Below, in pieces: positions 15,630 through 22,367 of a stretch of 29,337 nt of DNA (the first letter of the stretch is position 1; each line of letters opens with the position of its first letter). The stretch lies in the NCBI GenBank assembly GCA_002342505.1, contig DDQB01000088.1:4071-33407 (forward strand), written 5' to 3'. Position numbers and translations under genes: made by a program. The notes beneath the pieces are model-generated. The model saw nothing but the letters and a program-made list of their open reading frames with translations, made no database searches and was not told the origin of the DNA. Source of the stretch: Acidaminococcaceae bacterium UBA2453 (GTDB lineage: Bacteria; Bacillota; Negativicutes; Acidaminococcales; Acidaminococcaceae).

Positions 15630-16730
15630 TTGCGTCACTTTATACGCAATTCAGACTGGATTTTAATATTGACGGTTATTCTGCTGACGGGTATCGGGAT
15701 GGTGCTGATTGCAAGCGCGACCCACGGGGACGCTCTTGTAGCGGGGACCAACCGGTTTGTGAAACGGCAGGGGATCTTCCTTGCAGTCAATGTAATGATG
15801 GCAGCGGGGATCCTGATGCTGGACTACCATTCCCTGAAGCGGATCGCCTGGCCTTTATACGGCATTACCGTGTTGCTGTTGCTGGGGGTCATGTTTTTTG
15901 GTCATGCTTCTCTTGGTGCGCAGCGCTGGATCCAGATCGGGCCGGTCACGTTTCAGCCCAGCGAATTTTCCAAAGCGTTCATGATCGTCTGTCTGGCGGC
16001 GTTTCTGGATGACCGCAGCGACTATCTGGATCAGTGGAAGGATTACCTGCCTGCCTGTCTGTTCATGCTGGTTCCTTTTATACTGGTATTGCGGCAGCCG
16101 GACCTGGGCACGGCATTGGTATTTGCAGCCATCACCTTTTCCATGTTCTGGATCTGCGGTTTTAAGATGAAATGGATTGCCGCGCTGGCTGGCGCGTTTT
16201 TCTGCGCAGCGCCGTTGCTGTGGCAGTTCCTGCACGAATACCAGCGGAACCGGATCCGCGTGTTTCTGGATCCGGAGCTGGATCCATTCGGCGCAGGTTA
16301 TCATGTGATCCAGTCCAAGATCGCCATCGGCAGCGGGATGCTGTGGGGCAAGGGCTGGATGCAGGGAACCCAGAGCCAGCTGGATTTTCTTCCGGAGAAC
16401 CATACAGATTTTATCTTTGCGGTAGCCGGGGAGGAATTTGGCTTTGCAGGCGCTGTTGTCATTTTGTTGTTATATATGCTTCTGATCTGGCGGGGACTGA
16501 CCATTGCGCTGAATGCGGAAGACCGGTTCGGGACGCTGCTGGCCTCCGGCATTACTGGAATGTATCTGTTCCATGTGCTGGTGAATGTGGGGATGACCAT
16601 CGGCATCATGCCGGTGACGGGAGTGCCGCTGCCCTTTTTAAGTTACGGCGTCAGTTCCCTTACTACCAATATGTTACTGGCAGCGGTATTGCAGAACATC
16701 AACCTGCGGCATACCCGGCTGCAGTTCTGA
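15630..16730 (+). CDS. rodA: SEDS peptidoglycan glycosyltransferase RodA
   Basis: This is a 366-residue polytopic protein of the SEDS family with about ten membrane spans. Recognisable motifs are QPSEFSK (109-115), LRQPDLGTA (Asp158), FLPENHTDFIFA (253-264) and GVPLPFLSYG (331-340). RodA polymerises lipid II in complex with PBP2. The TTG start at 15630 is supported by AGGAAGGA nine bases upstream. It follows mrdA by 42 bases and closes the mre-mrd cluster. No minCDE genes follow, unlike some Firmicute arrangements of this locus. Confidence 0.95.
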   Translation: MRHFIRNSDWILILTVILLTGIGMVLIASATHGDALVAGTNRFVKRQGIFLAVNVMMAAGILMLDYHSLKRIAWPLYGITVLLLLGVMFFGHASLGAQRWIQIGPVTFQPSEFSKAFMIVCLAAFLDDRSDYLDQWKDYLPACLFMLVPFILVLRQPDLGTALVFAAITFSMFWICGFKMKWIAALAGAFFCAAPLLWQFLHEYQRNRIRVFLDPELDPFGAGYHVIQSKIAIGSGMLWGKGWMQGTQSQLDFLPENHTDFIFAVAGEEFGFAGAVVILLLYMLLIWRGLTIALNAEDRFGTLLASGITGMYLFHVLVNVGMTIGIMPVTGVPLPFLSYGVSSLTTNMLLAAVLQNINLRHTRLQF

Positions 16731-16839
16731 TCGGTATTTCCTTACGGAGTTGCCGGTTCATTGTAAACGTTGCATGTACCATGCGGACACGCCGTGTAAT
16801 ATATGTTGAAAGAAGCGAAGACCGTTTGGAGGCTCTCAC

Positions 16840-18813
16840 ATGAATAAAGAACTGACCATAGATATGCTGGCGGCTGTCAAGAAACCGGCTCGCTACACCG
16901 GCGGTGAATTTGGCAGCATATACAAGGAAGAGGCAGAGGTGCGGATCGCCCTGGCCTTTCCCGATGTATATGAGGTAGGCATGAGCTATCTGGGATTTAA
17001 AATTTTATATCACCTTGTCAATAAGATGGACGGGATTGCGGCGGAGCGGGCCTATGCGCCATGGATCGACATGGAGCAGCTGATGCGGGAACGTAACGTG
17101 ACGCTGACTACGCTGGAAACGAAAAAGGCCCTGTCGGAGTGCGATCTGGTAGGCTTTACCCTGCAGTATGAGCTGAGCTACACCAACATTTTAAACATGC
17201 TGGACCTGGGCGGGGTTTCCGTCCTGGCGGCAGAACGCGGCGAAGAAGAGCCTTTTGTGGTGGTTGGGGGCCCCTGCGTGTTTAACCCGGAGCCGCTGGC
17301 TGATATATTTGATTTTGCGATTTTAGGGGAGGGAGAAGAGGCCCTGCCGGAAGTGCTGTCCTGTTACCAGGGATGGAAACGGGAGGGCAGGCCCGGAGGA
17401 CGGAAGGGCTTCCTGCACCGTGTTGTGAAAATCCCCGGGGTCTACGTGCCTTCCTTCTACGATGTATCATATAATGAAGATAATACGATACAGTCAGTGA
17501 CGCCCAACACGCCGGATGCGCCGGCGACTGTGACGAAACGGGTGGTTGCGGACTTAAATAAAGTGGATTTTCCCACGGCGCCGGTGGTGCCTTTCGGGGA
17601 GATCGTCCACGACCGGATCATGCTGGAGATGTTCCGGGGCTGCAGCCGGGGCTGCCGGTTCTGCCATGCGGGCATGGTGTACCGTCCGGTACGGGAGCGG
17701 CGGCCGGAGGTACTTCGCGAGATTGCCCATAAGCAGGTGGACAATACCGGGTATGAGGAGATTTCTCTTGTATCGCTGAGCACGGCTGACTATTCCTGTC
17801 TGGGGCCGTTCCTGGATGAAATGATTGCAGACTTTAAAGATAGGAAAGTCAGCGTGTCCCTGCCCAGCCTGCGCATCGACGCCTTCAGCGTGGATGTGGC
17901 GAAAAAGGTGCAGGCGGTTCGTAAAAGCGGGCTGACTTTTGCGCCGGAAGCCGGCAGCCAGCGGATGCGGGATGTGATCAATAAAGGCGTTACGGAAGAA
18001 GACCTGCTCCATGCGGTGAGCGCAGCCTTTGAAAACGGATGGAAAAAGGTGAAGCTGTATTTTATGATCGGGCTTCCCGGCGAAACAGATGAGGATGTGC
18101 TTGCCATTGCGCAGCTGGCACGGAAGGTGCAGTGGAAGTTTAAGGAGATTACAGGCAAGGGCGGCTGCCAGGTTACGGTAAGCGCTTCGTCCTTTGTGCC
18201 GAAGCCGTACACGGCATTTCAGTGGGCGCCGCAGGATACGCTGGAGGAGATCCATCGGAAACAGGGACTGCTGATCGAGGCTACTCGTTTGAAGAATATC
18301 ACGTTCCAGTATCATGACGGGCAGACCAGTATCATGGAAGGCGTGTTTGCCCGGGGCGACCGGCGTCTGGGGAAAGCGTTGTATCTTGCCTGGCAGCGGG
18401 GCCAGCGTTTTGACGGCTGGGCGGATGTGTTTGATTTTGACCGCTGGCAGCAGGCGCTGAAAGACTGCGGACTGGATCCGGATTTTTACAGCCACAGGCA
18501 GCGGGGCGAAGGGGAGGTGTTCCCCTGGGAGCATTTGCAGCCTGCGGTAAATCGAGGCTTTCTTGCGAATGAATACAAAAAGGCGCAAAAGGAAATCCTG
18601 ACGCCGGACTGTCGGCAGGGAAACTGTAACGGCTGCGGCGTCTGTCAGCGATTGGGCGTGCCGGTCATGGACTGGGGCAACCGGTCTTATGACGCATCAA
18701 AAGAAACGAATTTTGTCTCTCTTGCGGAAAAGATGGCGGGAGGAGACAACTGCAGCTACAGTATAGCGACACAGCGTCCGGGTCTGCCCGGGAAGGGAGG
18801 CAGCGCGGAATGA
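16840..18813 (+). CDS. Radical SAM protein of the TIGR03960 type
   Basis: This 657-residue protein has three parts. Residues ~30-200 resemble a B12-binding-like fold (PDVYEVGMSYLGFKIL, VVGGPCVFNPEPLAD, LGEGEEALPE). Next comes a radical SAM core with the iron-sulfur motif Cys268-x3-Cys272-x2-Cys275. Last is a Cys-rich C-terminus (DCRQGNCNGCGVCQRLG). It belongs to an uncharacterised family regularly encoded with a DUF2344 protein, here overlapping by four bases (ATGA), and with ribonuclease G/E, here the next gene. The reaction is unknown; the neighbours suggest an RNA or ribosome link. GGAGG at 16828-16832 precedes the ATG by seven bases. Confidence 0.9.
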   Translation: MNKELTIDMLAAVKKPARYTGGEFGSIYKEEAEVRIALAFPDVYEVGMSYLGFKILYHLVNKMDGIAAERAYAPWIDMEQLMRERNVTLTTLETKKALSECDLVGFTLQYELSYTNILNMLDLGGVSVLAAERGEEEPFVVVGGPCVFNPEPLADIFDFAILGEGEEALPEVLSCYQGWKREGRPGGRKGFLHRVVKIPGVYVPSFYDVSYNEDNTIQSVTPNTPDAPATVTKRVVADLNKVDFPTAPVVPFGEIVHDRIMLEMFRGCSRGCRFCHAGMVYRPVRERRPEVLREIAHKQVDNTGYEEISLVSLSTADYSCLGPFLDEMIADFKDRKVSVSLPSLRIDAFSVDVAKKVQAVRKSGLTFAPEAGSQRMRDVINKGVTEEDLLHAVSAAFENGWKKVKLYFMIGLPGETDEDVLAIAQLARKVQWKFKEITGKGGCQVTVSASSFVPKPYTAFQWAPQDTLEEIHRKQGLLIEATRLKNITFQYHDGQTSIMEGVFARGDRRLGKALYLAWQRGQRFDGWADVFDFDRWQQALKDCGLDPDFYSHRQRGEGEVFPWEHLQPAVNRGFLANEYKKAQKEILTPDCRQGNCNGCGVCQRLGVPVMDWGNRSYDASKETNFVSLAEKMAGGDNCSYSIATQRPGLPGKGGSAE

Positions 18814-19514
18814 AATTACGGTTTCAGATAACCAAGGAAAAAGAGATCCGGTTTATTTCCCATCTGGAATATGTGCGCACCATCGGGCGCGCTATACGGC
18901 GCGCCAAATTACCGGCGGCCTATTCCCAGGGATTTAATCCCCATATGAAATATTCCCTTGCTTCTGCGCTGGGCGTGGGAGTAGTAAGCTATGCGGAATT
19001 TGTGGAATTGGAACTGGCGGAACCGGTTAATCCGCTGGCTGCGGCGGAAGCCTTTATGAAAGCGCTGCCAAGAGGGATCCGCGTGCTTGCGGTAGATGCT
19101 GTGGAAACCAATGCTCCGGCTCTCATGAGCGTGGCCGGAGGAGCGGAATACCGCGTGACGATTCCATGGACAGGGGACATCGCTTCTGCTGTGGATGACT
19201 TTAACAGAGCGGAAACCGTTATGTTTGAGAAGCAGGCGCCCAAGGCAAAAGAAAAAGTAAAAAAGATTGATGTGAAATTCTATATTTCCGATCTTTCCGC
19301 CATTAAGCGGGAAAATGAAACAGAATTGCATTTCCACTGCCGTATCACCCACAATGGAAGCATGAAAGCAGTGGACCTGTTGAACACATTGAATGAACAG
19401 TATGGACTGCAGCTTCCGGTGGAAAAGGCGGATATCGAGCGGCTGGACCTGTACCGGGTGGATGAAATGGGAAACCGCTGGCCTATGCTGGACAGTCTGT
19501 TCGAACAGGGGTAA
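18810..19514 (+). CDS. DUF2344 radical SAM-associated protein (TIGR03936 type)
   Basis: This 234-residue protein begins with the family signature KLRFQITKEKEIRFISHLEY and continues with KLPAAYSQGFNPHMKYS. Its start overlaps the stop of the radical SAM gene, and GGGAGG at 18795-18800 serves as ribosome site. In other bacteria the two occur side by side or fused, so they very likely act as one enzyme or complex. Function is unknown. The sequence is soluble with no export signal. Confidence 0.9.
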   Translation: MKLRFQITKEKEIRFISHLEYVRTIGRAIRRAKLPAAYSQGFNPHMKYSLASALGVGVVSYAEFVELELAEPVNPLAAAEAFMKALPRGIRVLAVDAVETNAPALMSVAGGAEYRVTIPWTGDIASAVDDFNRAETVMFEKQAPKAKEKVKKIDVKFYISDLSAIKRENETELHFHCRITHNGSMKAVDLLNTLNEQYGLQLPVEKADIERLDLYRVDEMGNRWPMLDSLFEQG

Positions 19515-19663
19515 TACATTCAGATATATTGGAACCTATTGAATGCAGACAGTTTCCCTGGTATTTTCCCAAGTTTTTCTTTGGAATCATCGGGAGTGGA
19601 TTATAGCTTTATTTGGGAAGCGCAGCAGTTAGCGCGCTTTCATGCAGAAAGGAGGGCAGGCAG

Positions 19664-21082
19664 ATGGCGCAGCAGATCATCATCAGCAGCACGCCGGAGG
19701 AAGTCCGCATGGGTTTGCTGGATAACGGTATATTGCAGGAATTCCTGGTTGAGCGGGCCATGTCTGCTCATCTGGTAGGCAGCATCTTTTTGGGTCGGGT
19801 GAATAATGTGGTGAAAGGGATCCAGGCGGCTTTTGTGGATATCGGCCTGAATCAGAATGCGTTTCTGTATCTGGGAGATGCAGGGGACCTGACAGAAGGT
19901 TCATCCGTTATGATCCAGATCACGAAAGACCCCCGGGGAACGAAAGGTCCCACCGCCAGTCGCGAGATCACTTTCCCCGGTCATTATGCGGTGCTGTTTC
20001 CGCTGGCGGATTCGATTGGAATTTCCAGAAAGATTACGGTGGATGCGGAGCGGGACCGCCTGTATGAAATAGCGGAACGGCTGAAGCCTGAAGGCATGGG
20101 TATTGTCATACGGACGGAAGCAGAAGGCATTGCGGAAGACGTATTAAGAATGGATATTGAAGCGCTTCTGGCAGAATGGCAAGTGGTGGAAGCCCGGGCA
20201 AAGCTGGCAAAGGCGCCGGCCTTCCTGCATCGTGAGCTGGACTTGCCGGTGCGTATGGTGCGAGATTATCTGACCAAAGATGTGGAAGAGGTCGTAGTGG
20301 ATGACGCGGGCGCGTTCCGGCGGATTGAAGCGCTGCTGGAACAGATGCGCGGCGTCGGAAACGCAACGCTCCGGTTATGGGATAAAAGCGAAGATGTTTT
20401 TGCCGGATACGGGCAAGGGGATGTGCTGGCTTCCCTGGCAGACCGGAGAGTGGAACTGCCAAACGGCGGGTATCTGGTCATCGATCACACGGAAGCGATG
20501 ACGGTGATTGATGTGAATAGCGGCAGCTACAGCGGCAAGAGCAGTCTGGAAGATACCATTATGGAGATCAACCGGCAGGCGGCGCAGGAAATCGCCCATC
20601 AGCTTCGCCTGCGGGATATTGGCGGCATTATAGTAGTTGATTTTATTGATATGCACAGTGACGAAAACCGGCAGGAGGTTTTGTCTGTGCTGGAGAATGC
20701 CTTTATCGGAGATAAGATGCGTCCGCGGGTGCAGGATATTACAGTTCTGAATCTGGTGGAGATCACCCGGAAAAAGTCCCGGCAGAATCTGGAGGCTGTG
20801 CTGTATTCCGACTGTCCTGTCTGCAATGGCAGCGGCAGGGTCCAGTCCAAAGAGGCGATTGCGCTGGAGATTAAGCGTCGCATCCGGGGATTGCTGAAGC
20901 GGCAGGGCAGCGCCAAAGACATACTGGTAGTAGCCCATCCGCTGGAGGCGGGTTATCTGCAGCAGAATCTGCTGAAAGACTGGAACCGGGAACTGGCCTG
21001 TCATATATCGGCAGAAGCGGATGCGACCCTGCATGTGGAAGCGTTTATGATTCTGGATAACAGCGGTGGGGATGGAACGTAA
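19664..21082 (+). CDS. rng: Ribonuclease G/E family endoribonuclease
   Basis: This 472-residue enzyme matches RNase G in length, having no long C-terminal degradosome scaffold. An S1-like RNA-binding region lies at residues ~36-100 (GSIFLGRVNNVVKGIQAAFVDIG). The catalytic DNase-I-like part has metal-binding Asp283 in VIDVNSGS and Asp326 in VVDFIDM. The zinc-link CPVCNGSGR (Cys384, Cys387) supports dimerisation. The ATG at 19664 was chosen over an upstream in-frame start because AAAGGAGGG at 19648-19656 is seven bases before it. It processes rRNA and mRNA in the cytoplasm. The L21/L27 ribosomal genes that often follow are absent. Confidence 0.95.
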   Translation: MAQQIIISSTPEEVRMGLLDNGILQEFLVERAMSAHLVGSIFLGRVNNVVKGIQAAFVDIGLNQNAFLYLGDAGDLTEGSSVMIQITKDPRGTKGPTASREITFPGHYAVLFPLADSIGISRKITVDAERDRLYEIAERLKPEGMGIVIRTEAEGIAEDVLRMDIEALLAEWQVVEARAKLAKAPAFLHRELDLPVRMVRDYLTKDVEEVVVDDAGAFRRIEALLEQMRGVGNATLRLWDKSEDVFAGYGQGDVLASLADRRVELPNGGYLVIDHTEAMTVIDVNSGSYSGKSSLEDTIMEINRQAAQEIAHQLRLRDIGGIIVVDFIDMHSDENRQEVLSVLENAFIGDKMRPRVQDITVLNLVEITRKKSRQNLEAVLYSDCPVCNGSGRVQSKEAIALEIKRRIRGLLKRQGSAKDILVVAHPLEAGYLQQNLLKDWNRELACHISAEADATLHVEAFMILDNSGGDGT

Positions 21083-21206
21083 GGTAAGGCAGGCAGTAAG
21101 TGGTTTGTACAGTTAAAAAAGTATGGCGGATTTTTGTTTTTTCTGTGGATTAACTGAAAAAAAGTCCGGTATTTTAAAGAAATATTATGTTATTTGCTAC
21201 AAGATA

Positions 21207-21215
21207 TGCTATAAT
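21207..21215 (+). promoter_or_regulatory. Extended -10 promoter of the secreted repeat protein
   Basis: TGCTATAAT at 21207-21215 is a consensus -10 with TG extension in an AT-rich gap. No strong -35 is visible. The gene starts 72 bases downstream. Confidence 0.55.
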
Positions 21216-21286
21216 AAAAACACAAAAGGTCTATCTATAGTTTTTTTGTGTTAAAAGAGGAATTTTACTTTCGGAGGGATTGCAAA

Positions 21287-22234
21287 ATGAGAAAGCTTTT
21301 GTCTTTGATAGCAGGCCTTGTTTTATGTCTGGGACTGACCACATCCGTATTTGCGGAAGGCGCTTCACTGGTTGCTTCGGAACAGCTGGATGCTGTGGAG
21401 ACTGCTTTGTACGGAACGCACCAGAGCAGTTCCATGATGGAACGGATGGAAAGCCTGGAAGATGATATTTATGGAGCGCCGGAGGCAAGCCGTAATATTC
21501 TTGATCGTATCCAGAGCACCTATGAGTATATCTGCGGAACGAACGGCGGAAACGGCAGCTTTATGCAGAAACTGAACGCGGTAGACAGTCGTTTTAATGC
21601 GCAGATTACGTCCGGTCCGGCCAAAACAAGGATCGAAGATATGGAAAACATCATTTTTGGTCAGGTGCAGGGCGGTTCGCTGAATCAGCGGCTGGACCGG
21701 CTGGTGGAGACTGCGTACAACGGCGGGCAGGTGCCGGTAGAGTCTGTAGTGTTGCCTAAAGATTCGCTGGTAAAGATTGAGTTTACGTCTCCCTTAAGCA
21801 GCCGGGATGCTCGGCCCGGAGATCCGGTCAAGTTCCGTGTAGCGGATAACCTGTATGTGAATGATGTGCTGGTATTATCCAAAGGCGCTACAGGCGTTGC
21901 GGAAGTTGCAAAAGTTGTACAGCCCCGGAGTTTTGGACGGGACGCCCGCATCGATGTAAAATTCAGCCATGTATTTTCCGTTGACGGGAATAAAGTGCCT
22001 GTTTATATCGGCAAACTGGCAAAACAGGAAGCGAAAACCGCGGCAGGCGCTGCAGGCGCGACCATCGGCGGTATGATTGTATTAGGACCGATCGGGGCCA
22101 TTGGCGGCGCTTTTGTAACCGGACAGTCTATCGTGATTCCGGAAGGATCTACCACGTATGTGCAGGTTGTAGAAGACCAGACCATCAGCGGTATCGTGTA
22201 CCAGGAAGCTTCCGCGACCGGCGCTGCAAAGTAA
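21287..22234 (+). CDS. Exported protein with six ~21-residue repeats and a glycine-zipper segment
   Basis: This 315-residue protein has a signal peptide ending near TSVFA (residue ~23). Residues 24-146 hold six tandem repeats of 20-21 residues, most ending in an aromatic residue plus Gly: LYG (41-43), IYG (61-63), ICG (82-84), FN (103-104), IFG (123-125), YNG (144-146). A beta-rich domain at ~150-245 (LPKDSLVKIEFTSPLSS, then ARPGDPVKFRV) follows. A glycine-rich hydrophobic segment at ~251-280 could insert in or lie along a membrane. The ATG at 21287 is eight bases after GGAGGG; the upstream extension is not signal-like. An own promoter and terminator make it monocistronic. Family not recognised; its place before lptD suggests an envelope role. 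Confidence 0.82.
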   Translation: MRKLLSLIAGLVLCLGLTTSVFAEGASLVASEQLDAVETALYGTHQSSSMMERMESLEDDIYGAPEASRNILDRIQSTYEYICGTNGGNGSFMQKLNAVDSRFNAQITSGPAKTRIEDMENIIFGQVQGGSLNQRLDRLVETAYNGGQVPVESVVLPKDSLVKIEFTSPLSSRDARPGDPVKFRVADNLYVNDVLVLSKGATGVAEVAKVVQPRSFGRDARIDVKFSHVFSVDGNKVPVYIGKLAKQEAKTAAGAAGATIGGMIVLGPIGAIGGAFVTGQSIVIPEGSTTYVQVVEDQTISGIVYQEASATGAAK

Positions 22235-22276
22235 CAGAAGAAGCGGAAAATCAAGACGCAGATTAAAACTGAGGAT

Positions 22277-22314
22277 AAAATACCGGCATATCGTAGAATG
22301 CCGGTATTTTTTTT
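22277..22314 (+). terminator. Rho-independent terminator of the repeat-protein gene
   Basis: A perfect 13-bp stem (AAAATACCGGCAT at 22277-22289 with 22298-22310) has an 8-base loop and a run of eight T (22307-22314). The next promoter sits right behind it. Confidence 0.93.
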
Positions 22315-22324
22315 GCGTTTTTTA

Positions 22325-22333
22325 TGGTATAAT
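22325..22333 (+). promoter_or_regulatory. Extended -10 promoter of the LptD-like gene
   Basis: TGGTATAAT at 22325-22333 begins 11 bases after the terminator T tract. A TATTTT at 22305-22310, within the terminator, is 17 bases upstream and could serve as a poor -35. Confidence 0.55.
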
Positions 22334-22367
22334 ATTTACTGGATATTTATTTACTATGGAGGACTCC

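Noticed and set aside
14142..15638. 498-codon open frame on the - strand opposite mrdA
   Set aside because: It is a shadow of the strongly supported PBP2 gene. The translation is rich in Arg, His, Phe and Gln without domain pattern, and there is no ribosome site.
16771..16783. GCATG-TAC-CATGC hairpin and possible -10 TAATAT before the radical SAM gene
   Set aside because: Short stem and no paired -35 at proper spacing; too weak to list as a promoter.
16172..16843. 223-codon + strand frame overlapping rodA
   Set aside because: It is out of frame within rodA, Arg/Cys-rich, and has no family resemblance; rodA motifs occupy the other frame.
17554..18588. 344-codon open frame on the - strand opposite the radical SAM gene
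   Set aside because: It is the complement of conserved radical SAM and downstream coding sequence; no protein-like pattern.
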